Shown here: piece after piece, positions 16,478-25,195 of the stretch
Numbering within the stretch: the first letter of the stretch is position 1
Layout: the number at the start of each line of letters is the position of its first letter
Assembly: GCF_013055795.1 (NCBI RefSeq)
Contig: NZ_JABETO010000027.1
Location: 1-57,463, forward strand
Direction: 5' to 3'
Source of the DNA: Streptomyces sp. I05A-00742
Lineage (GTDB): Bacteria > Actinomycetota > Actinomycetes > Streptomycetales > Streptomycetaceae
Length of the DNA stretch: 57,463 nucleotides
The notes under the pieces: generated by a model
Seen by the model: the letters and a program-made list of their open reading frames with translations, nothing else
What the model was told of the DNA's origin: nothing
The model's database searches: none
Program-made: the position numbers and the translations under genes

Positions 16478-17686
16478 ATGACCGCAAGGACAGTGCACAG
16501 GACCCTGGCCGCCCTGGCAGCCGCCGCCACCCTGGCCGCGACCGCCGTCACGTCGGCCGCCGCCGCTTCGCCGGGCGGCGGGCGCGGGCCGCACGGGGCG
16601 ACGCAGGCCGCGCTGGAGGCCCAGGTGGAGGCCGGAGTTCCCGGCGTGCTCGGGGAGGCGCGGGACCGGGACGGGAAGTGGTACGGCTCCGCGGGGGTCG
16701 CCGACCGCGACACGCACCGGAAGCGGCTGCCCGGGGACCGCTTCCGGGTCGGCAGCATCAGCAAGGTGTTCAGCTCGGTCGTGCTGCTCCAGCTGGAGGC
16801 GGAGGGCAAGCTCAGCCTCGACGACACGCTGGAGCGCAGACTGCCGGGCACCGTCCGGGGCAACGGGAACGACGGCAGCCGCGTCACCCTCCGGCAGGTG
16901 CTCAACCACACCAGCGGCATCTTCAACTACACCGACGATCCCGCCTTCCAGAAGACCCTCACCACGGACTTCTTCAAGCACCGCTTCGAGACCCGGAAAC
17001 CGGCCGAGCTCCTGCGCACCGCCCTGGCCCACCGGCCCGACTTCCGTCCGGGCGAGGGCTGGAACTACTCCAACACCAACTACGTCCTGGCCGGAATGGT
17101 CATCGAGAAGGTGACCGGCCACTCCTACGCGAGCGAGATCGAGCGCCGCGTCCTGAAGCCGCTGGGGCTGCGCGCCACCACGCTGCCGGGCACCTCCGCC
17201 CGGATGCCCGCCCCGCACGGCCGGGGCTACAGCAGGCTCTCCGACGATCCCGACGCGAAGATCTACGACACCACCGAGCTCAATCCGTCCTGGGCCTGGG
17301 CCGCCGGCGAGATCATCTCCACCACGGGGGACCTCAACCGCTTCTACGGCGCCCTGCTGGGCGGCAGGCTCCTGCCCGAACGGCAGCAGCGGGAACTGCT
17401 GACCACCGTGCCGACCGGCGGCGACGCCGACGGTTCCGGGTACGGACTGGGCATCTCCCGGGCCACCCTCTCGTGCGGCGCGCCCGTCTGGCTGCACAGC
17501 GGCGGCATCCACGGCTCCACGTCGCTGGCCGTCTCCTCGCCCGACGGACGGCACACCGCCGCGTTCAACCTCAACGGCGACTGGGCGGGCGACCTGGCCG
17601 CCCTCGTCGAGGCCGAATACTGCGGCAAGGCACAGCCGTCGGCGGCGGCCCGCGGGGCGATCGACCGGTTGACCTCGCTGCGCTGA
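16478..17686 (+). CDS. Secreted serine hydrolase, D-alanyl-D-alanine carboxypeptidase/beta-lactamase class C fold
   Basis: The 402-aa protein has a Sec-type signal peptide (about residues 1-31) and the three active-site motifs of the penicillin-binding fold. These are S93-x-x-K96 in VGSISKVFSS, Y-S-N in GWNYSNTNYVLAG, and H-S-G in WLHSGGIHGS (the KTG-like box). It resembles the Streptomyces R61 DD-peptidase type, so extracellular DD-carboxypeptidase or esterase activity is likely. The ATG at 16478 follows GGAGAGACAG. True beta-lactamase activity cannot be excluded. Confidence 0.88.
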   Translation: MTARTVHRTLAALAAAATLAATAVTSAAAASPGGGRGPHGATQAALEAQVEAGVPGVLGEARDRDGKWYGSAGVADRDTHRKRLPGDRFRVGSISKVFSSVVLLQLEAEGKLSLDDTLERRLPGTVRGNGNDGSRVTLRQVLNHTSGIFNYTDDPAFQKTLTTDFFKHRFETRKPAELLRTALAHRPDFRPGEGWNYSNTNYVLAGMVIEKVTGHSYASEIERRVLKPLGLRATTLPGTSARMPAPHGRGYSRLSDDPDAKIYDTTELNPSWAWAAGEIISTTGDLNRFYGALLGGRLLPERQQRELLTTVPTGGDADGSGYGLGISRATLSCGAPVWLHSGGIHGSTSLAVSSPDGRHTAAFNLNGDWAGDLAALVEAEYCGKAQPSAAARGAIDRLTSLR

Positions 17687-17786
17687 CGCCGGTGGGGCCG
17701 ATGCCCCGCAGCAGAGCGGCCGTCCCGCCCGTCGAATCGGCCTGCCGGAGCGTCGACGGGTGCGGGCGGCCCCGCCCACACCGGCC

Positions 17787-18668
17787 TCACGGATGCGGCA
17801 CCACCGCCACCGGGCAGGACGCGTGGTGCAGGGCGGCGAGGGCGACAGGGCCGAGGCGGTGGACTCCGTGGCCGCCGGGCAGCCGGCGTCCGACGACCAC
17901 GAGTTCCGCCCCGGCGCTGTGCGCGAGCAGCACCTGCGCCGCACTGCCCATGTCGACGTGCTCGACGACCTCGACCCGCGGGTGGCGCTCGCGCCACGGG
18001 CGCAGCGCGTCGCCGAGGCCCTGCTCCTCGCGTCCGCCCATTCCCCCGTCCTCGTCGGCGAGTTGGTAGGAGCCGGGGCTCCAGGCGAAGACCGGGGGAA
18101 CCGTCCAGGCCCGTACGGCCCGCAGCCGCGCGCCCCGCCGGGCCGCGGCGGCGAACGCGAAGTCCAGGACCGCGGCGCCGCGTTCCTCCAGGTCCTGCAC
18201 GCCCACGACCACATCGCCCGCGGGCCCGGGTCCCGCCGCCCGCCCGTCCCCGTGCGGGCCGCGGACTACGACGACCGGGCCGGTCGCGTGGCGCAGCACG
18301 TGCAGGCCGACGGATCCGAGCAGGTGGCCGACGACGGTGCCGTGGCCCCGTGAGCCGAGGACGAGCAGGTCGGCCCCGGCCGCCTCGGCGATGAGGGCCG
18401 GTATCGGCTCGGCGGGCAGCAGCCGGGTGGTGACGGTCAGTTCGGGGAAGTCCTTGGCCACCCTCTCCCCGGCGTCGCGCAGGACGTCGGCCGTCCGGCG
18501 TTCCCGTGCCGCGGCCTCCCCGGCGGGAACCACGTGCCGGGGGCGGCGGACCGCGGCGTGCGCCAGGCAGAGGCCCGTACCGCGGCGCGACGCCTCGGCC
18601 GCCGCCCAGTCGGCGGCGGCGAGGCTGTGGTCGGTTCCGTCGACTCCGACGGTGATGGTGCCGGGCAT
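17787..18668 (-). CDS. Universal stress protein, two tandem Usp domains
   Basis: This 293-aa protein contains two UspA-like domains, about 1-140 and 150-290. The first keeps the ATP-binding signature GSRGHGTVVGHLLGSVGLHVLRHATGPVVVV; the second has GRRLPGGHGVHRLGPVALAALHHASCPVAVV, a more divergent version. The start MPGTITVGVDGTDHS follows AGGAGGG. Such tandem Usp proteins are typical of actinomycetes, bind ATP, and are linked to dormancy and low-oxygen responses. It is convergent with the serine hydrolase gene and about 120 nt downstream of the decarboxylase gene on the same strand. Confidence 0.9.
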   Translation of the reverse strand: MPGTITVGVDGTDHSLAAADWAAAEASRRGTGLCLAHAAVRRPRHVVPAGEAAARERRTADVLRDAGERVAKDFPELTVTTRLLPAEPIPALIAEAAGADLLVLGSRGHGTVVGHLLGSVGLHVLRHATGPVVVVRGPHGDGRAAGPGPAGDVVVGVQDLEERGAAVLDFAFAAAARRGARLRAVRAWTVPPVFAWSPGSYQLADEDGGMGGREEQGLGDALRPWRERHPRVEVVEHVDMGSAAQVLLAHSAGAELVVVGRRLPGGHGVHRLGPVALAALHHASCPVAVVPHP

Positions 18669-18789
18669 GGGCCCTCCTGGTGACGTGGGCGGAACGGCTG
18701 CCACGCCCCAGCCTGGGGCGGCGACGGCCGCCCGCCGAGGGGCCGAAGGTCCCTCGCCCCGGCCGGACGGCCCACCGCCGGCGGCCGGC

Positions 18790-20172
18790 TCACACCTTGT
18801 GCACCGCGGCTCGCAGCGCCGCGGCCACCCGGCGGGTGTCGTCCTCGGTGGTCTGCCAGTTGCTGAAGGCCGCTCGCAGCGCGGGCACGCCGTCGAGGAC
18901 CGTGGGGGTGAGGAACGCCTCGGCGGCCAGCTGGTCGGCGAGTGCGGTGATCCGTTCGGCGGTGGGGTTGTCGGCGAGGGTGAAGCAGACGACGTTCAGG
19001 CGGACCGGTGCCAGGAGCCGCAGGCCGGGGGTGCTGTCGACGGCGTCGCCGAGGGCGCGTGCGCAGGCGACGCACCGTTCGGTGATCTCGCGGTGGCCGT
19101 CCTGCCCGTAGGCCCGCAGGGTGAACCAGGCGGCGAGGGCGCGCAGGCGACGGGAGTTCTCCGGGGTGAGATGGGCCATGTCGGGGGTGTCGCCGAGCGG
19201 GCCGAGGTAGGCCGCCGCGTTCTGGAAGACGCGCGTCTGCAGGTCGGGGCGGCGGGTGAACTGCACGGCGCTGTCGTAGGGGACGTTCAGCCATTTGTGC
19301 AGGTCGACGCAGATCGAGTCGGCCTGGTCGAGGCCGTCGACCAGGTGCGCGTGCTCGGGGGACAGGGCGGCGAAGGCGCCGAAGGCGGCGTCCACGTGCA
19401 GCCAGAAGGGGTAGCGCTCGCGCAGCGCGACGATGGCGCTCAGGTCGTCGAAGTCGACGGTGTTGACGGTGCCCGCGTTGACGACCACGACGCACGGGCC
19501 GTCGGCCTCGGCCAGCGCCTGTTCCAGCGCGGCCGGGTCGACGGCTTCCCGCCCGGGGAGGGTAGGCACCCGGACCAGGGCCCGGCGTCCCAGGCCGAGC
19601 ATCGACAGCCCCTTGGCGATGCTCGAATGCGCGGCCCCCGAGAGCACCCGTACCGTGCCGAGCGCGCCCGCTCCGTGCTCGGCCGGCGAGACGCCCCGCT
19701 GCTCTCCGAGCCATTCGCGGGCGATGGCGAGGCCGACGGTGTTGGACATGGTGGCGCCGCTGACGAAGGTCCCGTGCTGCTGTCCGGACAGGCCGAACAG
19801 GGTCCGCAGCCAGCCGACCGTCTCGCGCTCCAGGTGCTGTCCCGCCCCGTCCAGGGACGACATGACGTTCTGGTCCCAGGTCGAGGTCAGCCAGTCGCCG
19901 GCCAGTGCGGCCGGCGTCGCCCCTCCGGTGACGAATCCGAGGTAGCGCGGTCCGGCGCTGGCCGAAAGCACCGGCTCCCAGCGGGCGGCGAATTCGTCCA
20001 GCGCCGTCTGCAGCCCCGCCCCCTGGGCGGGCAGCGGCTCCGGTTCCGGCAGTGCCACCGCGGGGACGACCTCCCGCTCGGAGACCTGGGCGAGCACGCC
20101 GGTGGCGTGCTGCTGGACGGCCTCCAACAGGTGCGGCAGTCCGTCACGGTCCGTGGTGAGCCGCGGGTGCAT
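18790..20172 (-). CDS. PLP-dependent decarboxylase (group II, GadB/DDC-like fold)
   Basis: The 460-aa product belongs to the type-I-fold PLP decarboxylases acting on L-amino acids. The Schiff-base lysine is K293 in CVDLHKWLNVPYD, and D261 in LHVDAAFGAF contacts the PLP nitrogen. GATMSNTVGLAIAR and SGAAHSSIAKGLSMLGLG are further family blocks. The start ATG 20172 follows GGAG. It is divergent from the MocR-type regulator, 85 bp away, a pairing that usually means control of the enzyme by PLP, an amine or an amino acid. The amino-acid substrate (aromatic, glutamate or diaminobutyrate type) is not evident. Confidence 0.87.
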   Translation of the reverse strand: MHPRLTTDRDGLPHLLEAVQQHATGVLAQVSEREVVPAVALPEPEPLPAQGAGLQTALDEFAARWEPVLSASAGPRYLGFVTGGATPAALAGDWLTSTWDQNVMSSLDGAGQHLERETVGWLRTLFGLSGQQHGTFVSGATMSNTVGLAIAREWLGEQRGVSPAEHGAGALGTVRVLSGAAHSSIAKGLSMLGLGRRALVRVPTLPGREAVDPAALEQALAEADGPCVVVVNAGTVNTVDFDDLSAIVALRERYPFWLHVDAAFGAFAALSPEHAHLVDGLDQADSICVDLHKWLNVPYDSAVQFTRRPDLQTRVFQNAAAYLGPLGDTPDMAHLTPENSRRLRALAAWFTLRAYGQDGHREITERCVACARALGDAVDSTPGLRLLAPVRLNVVCFTLADNPTAERITALADQLAAEAFLTPTVLDGVPALRAAFSNWQTTEDDTRRVAAALRAAVHKV

Positions 20173-20230
20173 GGCCAGTCTCCGTTCGTGTCGTGTGATC
20201 ACGACCGTACGGAGCCCGCCGGCCCGGCGC

Positions 20231-20259
20231 CTGGGCCAATCGTGGGAAACTGGACCAGT
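20231..20259. promoter_or_regulatory. Tandem CTGG-N-CCA operator between the decarboxylase and MocR genes
   Basis: CTGGGCCAAT (20231-20240) and CTGGACCAGT (20250-20259) form a direct repeat with 19 nt from start to start, about two helical turns. MocR/PdxR-type regulators are known to bind direct repeats of this kind in divergent promoters. The second copy overlaps the GTG start of the regulator, which would fit autoregulation, perhaps of a leaderless transcript. Confidence 0.6.
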
Positions 20260-21622
20260 GCGGATAGGGGACGAGCAGCTGGTGCAGGCCCTCGGGCCGT
20301 GGCGGAACGCCGAGGCGTCGCTCAGCGCGGCGCTGGCCCGTGCGGTGCGGGAGGCCCTGGTCGACGGCCGTATCCGCGCCGGGAGCGAGCTGCCCGCCGA
20401 GCGCCGTCTGGCCGCCGCCCTGGGGGTGAGCCGCGGCACGGTGACGGCCGCCCTGGACCGGCTGCGGGATACCGGATGGGTCCGCACCCGGCACGGCAGC
20501 GCCAGCACGGTGCGGCTCCCCGAGGCCGCCGCGGAACGGATCGCCCCCCTGTCGGCGACCGGAGAGGCCGGCCCCCTGGTCGACCTGCGCCGGGCCGTTC
20601 CGGCCGCGCCGCAGGAGCTCTATCTGGAGGCGATGAGACGAGCCGTCGAGCGGGCGGGCCCCTTGCTGGCCGAGCACGGCGAACCGGGTCCCGGCATCCC
20701 GGAGTTGCGTGCCGCGATCGCCGCCCGGTACAGCCGCGAGGGCACCGCGACACGGCCCGGGCAGATCCTCGTCACCAGCGGCGCCCGGGCCGCGCTGACC
20801 CTCCTCGCGGCACACTTCCGGCCGCGCGTGGCGGTGGTGGAGATCCCCACCTTCTTCGACGCGCTCCGGGCGCTGCGTGCTCCCGGGACGCGGCTGGTGG
20901 GCTGCGGCGTCACCACCGACGGCTGGGACCCGGACCAGCTCCGGGACGCCTTCGCCGCCGCGCGCGGCCACCTCGCGTATCTGGTGCCCGACTTCCACAA
21001 CCCGACGGGCGCGCTGATGCCCCCGCACATCCGCCGGACCGTGGCCCGGCTCGCCGCCGAGCATCAGGTGACCCTGATCGTGGACGAGACCATGCGCGAC
21101 CTCGACCTGCGCGACCGGCCGGACCCCGAGCCCCGGGTGCGCGGCGCGCTGCTGATCGGCTCGACCAGCAAGTCCGTCTGGGGCGGCCTGCGCATCGGCT
21201 GGATCCGGGCCCCCGCCTCGCTCGTCAGGGAGCTGCGGGAGCATCCTCTGGCCGGGCCGCTGTCCGCGCCCCCGATGCAGCAGCTCGTCGCCGCCGAAGT
21301 GCTCGCCGACCTGGAACCGGTGCTCGAACGGCGCCGGCACGAGCTGCGGCAGCAGCGCGACCACATCGCCAACCTGCTCGCCGGCGACGGCCGTTGGCAC
21401 TTCACCCTGCCCTCCGGCGGACTCGCCCTGTGGCTGCGGCTGACGACCGCCCTCGCCGACACCGTCGTGGAACGGGCCGGCCGGAACGGGGTCGCCCTCG
21501 CGGCGGGCCCGCGCTTCGCGGCCGACGGCACCCTCATCCACCATCTGCGCGTGCCCTACACCCCGCCCCGCCACGTACTCGACCGGATCGCCGCCGTCCT
21601 GGACGACGCCTGCGGGCACTGA
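20258..21622 (+). CDS. MocR-type transcriptional regulator (GntR HTH plus aminotransferase domain)
   Basis: This 454-aa protein has an N-terminal GntR winged helix (about residues 20-85: SELPAERRLAAALGVSRGTVTAALDRLRDTGWV). It is followed by a full aminotransferase-fold domain (about 110-450) with FHNPTG (246-251), VDET (275-278) and the PLP lysine K305 in GSTSKSVWGGLRIGW. MocR proteins use PLP and an amine or amino acid as effector. The GTG at 20258 has no ribosome binding site and is probably leaderless. Its divergent neighbour is a PLP decarboxylase, the likely target. Confidence 0.9.
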   Translation: MRIGDEQLVQALGPWRNAEASLSAALARAVREALVDGRIRAGSELPAERRLAAALGVSRGTVTAALDRLRDTGWVRTRHGSASTVRLPEAAAERIAPLSATGEAGPLVDLRRAVPAAPQELYLEAMRRAVERAGPLLAEHGEPGPGIPELRAAIAARYSREGTATRPGQILVTSGARAALTLLAAHFRPRVAVVEIPTFFDALRALRAPGTRLVGCGVTTDGWDPDQLRDAFAAARGHLAYLVPDFHNPTGALMPPHIRRTVARLAAEHQVTLIVDETMRDLDLRDRPDPEPRVRGALLIGSTSKSVWGGLRIGWIRAPASLVRELREHPLAGPLSAPPMQQLVAAEVLADLEPVLERRRHELRQQRDHIANLLAGDGRWHFTLPSGGLALWLRLTTALADTVVERAGRNGVALAAGPRFAADGTLIHHLRVPYTPPRHVLDRIAAVLDDACGH

Positions 21623-21680
21623 ACGCCAGTGACGTCAGCGGCTGAACGCCCATGACGCTCAGGGGCTGACCGCCAGCACC
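21623..21680. repeat. Imperfect ~24-bp repeats at the 3' end of chaA
   Basis: Between two convergent stops the unit CTGAACGCC...TGACG..CAG.GG occurs twice, and a third partial copy (CTGACCGCCAG) forms the last codons of chaA. It looks like a local tandem duplication of the chaA 3' end. It adds in-frame stop-containing copies downstream. Confidence 0.55.
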
Positions 21681-22759
21681 ACGTACGCCGCCAGCAGGGA
21701 CAGGTGAACGCCTCCCTGGAGGGGAGTGGCGCGGCCCGGGATCACCGTGAGGGTGCCGACGGCGACGGTGAGGGCGAGCAGGACCAGGTGGGTGGCGCCG
21801 AGGCCGAGGACGAGGGGGCCCTCCAGCCAGACGGAGGCCACCGCGACGGCCGGGATAGTGAGGCCGATGCTGGCCATGGCCGAGCCCAGGCCGAGGTTGA
21901 GGCTGGTCTGGACGCGGTCGCGGCGGGCGGCGCGGACGGCCGCGATGGTCTCCGGCAGGAGCACGAGGAGGGCGATGACGACCCCGACGACCGAGGCCGG
22001 CAGTCCGGCGGCGGCCACGGCGGACTCGATGACCGGGGAGACCCCCTTGGCCAGGCCGACCACCGAGACCAGGGCGACGGCCATCAGGCCGAGGCTGGTC
22101 AGGGCGGTCCGGGCCGAGGGCGGGTCGGCGTGGTCGTCGGTGTCGATGACCTCGCCCGCGGCGGTCACGGGCAGGAAGTAGTCGCGGTGCCGCACGGTCT
22201 GGGTCGCCACGAACAGGCCGTAGAGGATCAGCGCCGCGAGGGCGGCGAAGATCAGCTGGGCCGCGGAGAACCGCGGCCCGGGGGTGCTGGTGGTGAACGT
22301 CGGCAGGGCGAGGCTGAGGCCCGCCAGGGTCGCGACGGTCCCGAACGCCGCGGCGGTGCCCTCGGCGTTGAACACCGCCACCCGCCGCCGGAGCGCGCCC
22401 ACCAGCAGGGACAGGCCGACGATGCCGTTGCAGGTGATCATCACGGCCGCGAAGACGGTGTCGCGGGCCAGGGAACTGCTCTTGTCGCCGCCGTCGGCCA
22501 TCAGCGTGACGATGAGGGCCACCTCGATGACCGTCACGGCCAGGGCCAGGACCAGCGACCCGAAGGGCTCCCCGACCCGGTGGGCGACCACCTCCGCGTG
22601 GTGCACGGCGGAGAGCACCGCGGCGGCCAGGCAGCAGCTCACGAGGGCCACGAGCCCGGCGGACAGCGACCGTCCCCACGTCACCGCCAGGACGGCGGCG
22701 GCCAGGACCGGGGCGGCCGCCGGCCAGTGCGCCGCGAGGGAGCGGAACCGAGCGCTCAT
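21659..22759 (-). CDS. chaA: Ca2+/H+ antiporter (ChaA-like)
   Basis: This 366-aa integral membrane protein has about ten to eleven hydrophobic helices and the two inverted acidic repeats of the CaCA superfamily. The first is in GEPFGSLVLALAVTVIEVALIVTLM and the second in GVVIALLVLLPETIAAVRAARRDRVQTSLNLGLGSAMASIGLTIPAVA. The conserved Glu residues (IEVAL, LPETIA) are the ion-binding candidates. It should exchange cytoplasmic Ca2+ (or Na+/K+) for protons across the membrane. The ATG at 22759 has no strong Shine-Dalgarno. It is divergent from the amino-acid permease and convergent with the MocR gene. Confidence 0.9.
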   Translation of the reverse strand: MSARFRSLAAHWPAAAPVLAAAVLAVTWGRSLSAGLVALVSCCLAAAVLSAVHHAEVVAHRVGEPFGSLVLALAVTVIEVALIVTLMADGGDKSSSLARDTVFAAVMITCNGIVGLSLLVGALRRRVAVFNAEGTAAAFGTVATLAGLSLALPTFTTSTPGPRFSAAQLIFAALAALILYGLFVATQTVRHRDYFLPVTAAGEVIDTDDHADPPSARTALTSLGLMAVALVSVVGLAKGVSPVIESAVAAAGLPASVVGVVIALLVLLPETIAAVRAARRDRVQTSLNLGLGSAMASIGLTIPAVAVASVWLEGPLVLGLGATHLVLLALTVAVGTLTVIPGRATPLQGGVHLSLLAAYVVLAVSP

Positions 22760-22951
22760 GGGCCGATCTTCGCAGATTGCCCTGTTTGCGCACTTTTTCC
22801 CTCCCGTCCCCTCTCCCTCCTTCGCCGACTCCGCCGCGTGACGATCACAGCGCGTGAAGCGATCGTCCGCATATCGGACGCCCGACTCACCCCTTCACCC
22901 GTTTGCCCATAATCGAGACCTCCCGATCTCGCATACTGGACAGGCGCGACC

Positions 22952-24397
22952 ATGAGCCGGACACTGACACCCCCTTCCCCGCCCTCCGACAGCCCGCCCG
23001 CGGGCAGCCGGTCCACCGGCAGCGGGCCGGCCGACGGCCCGCGGCAGCAGGGCTCCCCGCTGTCGAACGGCCTCAAGCAGCGGCACCTGTCGATGATCGC
23101 TCTCGGCGGGGTCATCGGCGCGGGCCTCTTCGTCGGCTCCGGCGCGGGCATCGCCGCCGCCGGGCCCTCGATCGTGCTCGCGTACGCCGTTTCCGGCCTG
23201 CTCGTGATGTTTGTGATGCGCATGCTCGGCGAGATGTCCGCCGCGAACCCCGCCTCCGGCTCGTTCTCCGTCCACGCCGACCGTGCGATCGGTCCGTGGG
23301 CGGGCTTCACCGCGGGCTGGATGTTCTGGACGCTGCTGGTGGTGGGCGTGGCGATCGAGGCGATCGGCGCGGCCCACATCCTCCAGGGCTGGTTCCCGGG
23401 CACTCCGTCCTGGCTGTGGGTGCTGACCCTGATGGCCGTGTTCTGCGGCTCCAACCTGGGCTCCGTCTCGCGCTTCGGCGAGTTCGAGTTCTGGTTCGCC
23501 GCCCTGAAGATCGGAGCCATCGCGCTCTTCCTGGGCCTCGGCGTACTCGCCGTCCTGGGCGTCCTGCCCGGCAGCGACTCCCCCGGCACCGCGCACCTCC
23601 TGCACGACGGCGGATTCCTGCCCAACGGCATGGACGGACTGATGATCGGGCTCCTCGCCTCGGTCGCCGCCTACGGCGGTCTGGAGACGGTCACCATCGC
23701 CGCCGCCGAGTCCGAGAACCCCGTGCGCGGGGTGGCCAAGGCCGTCCGGACGACGATGTGGCGGATCGGCATCGTCTACGTCGGCTCGATGCTGGTGATC
23801 GTCACGCTGATCCCCTGGAACGACGGGGCCGTCACCGAGCACGGCCCGTACGCGGCCGTGCTGGAGCGGCTCGGGGTCCCCGGCGGCGGCCAGATCATGA
23901 ACGCGGTCGTCCTCGTCGCGCTGCTGTCGGCGATGAACGCCAACATCTACGGTTCCTCGCGCATGGCCTACTCGCTGGTCTCGCGGGGGCAGGGCCCGGC
24001 GTTCCTGGGCAAGGTCTCCGGCGGGATCCCGCGCCGCGCGGTGCTCGCGTCGTCCGCGTTCGGGTTCTTCGCCGTCCTCCTCTCCTTCTGGTGGCCCACC
24101 ACGGTCTTCGCCTGGCTGCTCAACATGGTCGGCGGGGTCGTGCTGGTCGTGTGGGGCTTCATCGCCGTCTCCCAGCTCGTGCTGCGCCGCCGGCTGGAGC
24201 GCGAGGCCCCGGAGAAGCTGGTGGTCCGGATGTGGGGCTTCCCGTACCTGACCTGGGTGACGCTGGCCGGGGTGGCCGGGGTGCTGGTCCTCATGACCCT
24301 CGACGCCGGCACCCGGGTGCAGTTGTACTTCACGGGCGGCCTGGCGCTGGCCCTGGCCGTCGTCGGCCGGCTGCGGCAGCGCACCGGGAGGCGCTGA
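22952..24397 (+). CDS. Amino-acid permease (APC superfamily, AAT family)
   Basis: This 481-aa protein has a 38-residue Ser/Pro-rich cytoplasmic start and then 12 transmembrane helices. The family signature LKQRHLSMIALGGVIGAGLFVGSGAGIAAAGPS covers helix 1. MLGEMSAANPASGSFSVHADRAIGPWAGF and AAAESENPVRGVAKAVRTTMWRI are further AAT-family blocks. It is likely a proton-coupled importer of an amino acid (GABA, Ser/Thr, Asn or aromatic type); specificity is not readable. A 19-bp hairpin right after the stop ends the transcript. Confidence 0.88.
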   Translation: MSRTLTPPSPPSDSPPAGSRSTGSGPADGPRQQGSPLSNGLKQRHLSMIALGGVIGAGLFVGSGAGIAAAGPSIVLAYAVSGLLVMFVMRMLGEMSAANPASGSFSVHADRAIGPWAGFTAGWMFWTLLVVGVAIEAIGAAHILQGWFPGTPSWLWVLTLMAVFCGSNLGSVSRFGEFEFWFAALKIGAIALFLGLGVLAVLGVLPGSDSPGTAHLLHDGGFLPNGMDGLMIGLLASVAAYGGLETVTIAAAESENPVRGVAKAVRTTMWRIGIVYVGSMLVIVTLIPWNDGAVTEHGPYAAVLERLGVPGGGQIMNAVVLVALLSAMNANIYGSSRMAYSLVSRGQGPAFLGKVSGGIPRRAVLASSAFGFFAVLLSFWWPTTVFAWLLNMVGGVVLVVWGFIAVSQLVLRRRLEREAPEKLVVRMWGFPYLTWVTLAGVAGVLVLMTLDAGTRVQLYFTGGLALALAVVGRLRQRTGRR

Positions 24398-24410
24398 CCG
24401 CCCGTCCTTC

Positions 24411-24455
24411 CGCCGGAGGCCGGTTCCCGCCCGCAGCGGGGACCGGCCTCCGGCG
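24411..24455 (+). terminator. Strong hairpin terminator after the amino-acid permease
   Basis: A 19-bp stem (24411-24429 with 24437-24455, one G-T pair) with loop CCCGCAG starts 14 nt after the stop codon. It is very stable and symmetric, as Streptomyces terminators without a U-tract often are. Confidence 0.85.
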
Positions 24456-24626
24456 TCCGCGCGCGGCGCCCGGCGGCCCCGCGTAGGGCACGTCACAGGA
24501 ATAGCGGGCGGACCTCCGGGCAGCCGCCCCTCCAGAGATCGATTCGTGACGACGCATCGGACGCGCCACGCACCACGTCGTCACCCCGCGGGCCCATCCT
24601 TCGACAGCACGAGAGAAAGGACCGAC

Positions 24627-24791
24627 ATGTTCTTCCTTGTCCTGGCCCTCTTTCTGCTCGGCGTCCTGACCGGGACGGCCGCCCATGTGCCGCTGCCCGT
24701 GACCCTCGTCTCCGCAGCGGCGATCCTCGCCTGGCTGGGCGTCTTCGCGGTACGGGAACGGGAACGCCGGGCGCACCGGCGGAACCGGTGA
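24627..24791 (+). CDS. Small two-helix membrane protein (54 aa)
   Basis: ATG 24627 follows GAAAGGACCGAC. The product is almost entirely membrane-embedded: two hydrophobic segments, about residues 2-17 (FFLVLALFLLGVLTGT) and 25-43 (VTLVSAAAILAWLGVFAV), then a basic tail RERERRAHRRNR. Its stop is 13 nt from the next start, so the two form a small operon of membrane proteins. Function unknown. Confidence 0.65.
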   Translation: MFFLVLALFLLGVLTGTAAHVPLPVTLVSAAAILAWLGVFAVRERERRAHRRNR

Positions 24792-24804
24792 GGGGGCCCA
24801 CATC

Positions 24805-25140
24805 ATGAACCTCTTCTCGCCCGTCGACACCCGTGACCGCACGCGTACCGCCGCGGAGCCCCGAACCGGCCGTGCGGACCGCGCAAGCCGCCCCGACCGG
24901 AGCAGTCGGCGACGGAACGCCGACTTCATGGCCGTCACGTCGTTCGTGACGGGCCTGCTCGGACTGCTCATCGCCAATGTCGTCTTCGGCCCGTGCGCCA
25001 TCGCGCTGGGCGCCGCCGCCCTGGCCCGGGGCACCACCCGTCGATTCCGGGCCTGGCTGGGCATGACGTTGGGCGTCGTCGGTCTGGTGGTGTTCGTGGT
25101 GCTCTCGGTGGCGGAGGGCACACCCAGCTGGGCGTTCTGA
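24805..25140 (+). CDS. DUF4190-like membrane protein (111 aa)
   Basis: The first 38 residues are charged and probably disordered. Two transmembrane helices follow, about 42-70 (AVTSFVTGLLGLLIANVVFGPCAIALGAAAL) and 82-104, with the short RGTTRRFRAWLG link. The first-helix pattern with a small-residue turn and a positively charged loop resembles DUF4190 domains found in many actinobacterial membrane proteins. It lies in an operon with the preceding 54-aa protein gene. No activity is known. Confidence 0.65.
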   Translation: MNLFSPVDTRDRTRTAAEPRTGRADRASRPDRSSRRRNADFMAVTSFVTGLLGLLIANVVFGPCAIALGAAALARGTTRRFRAWLGMTLGVVGLVVFVVLSVAEGTPSWAF

Positions 25141-25160
25141 GGCCGCCGGTGGGCGCATGG

Positions 25161-25189
25161 TTGACACCTTGTTGGTCTGAACCAACCAT
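25161..25189 (+). promoter_or_regulatory. Promoter of the NodB deacetylase gene with a DasR-like palindrome
   Basis: TTGACA at 25161-25166 is a perfect -35. The palindrome GTTGGTCTGAACCAAC (25171-25186) fills the spacer, and AACCAT (25184-25189) is a weak -10 candidate at 17 nt. The palindrome shares the core TGGTCT-N2-ACCA with the DasR-responsive element of Streptomyces (consensus roughly ACTGGTCTAGACCACT, 11 of 16 positions). The predicted transcription start coincides with the ATG at 25196. Confidence 0.6.
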
Positions 25190-25195
25190 GCGGTC

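Noticed and set aside
18337..21645. A 1102-codon open frame on the plus strand
   Set aside because: It runs antisense to the Usp and decarboxylase genes and crosses the MocR gene in another frame. Its composition is typical of a high-GC shadow frame.
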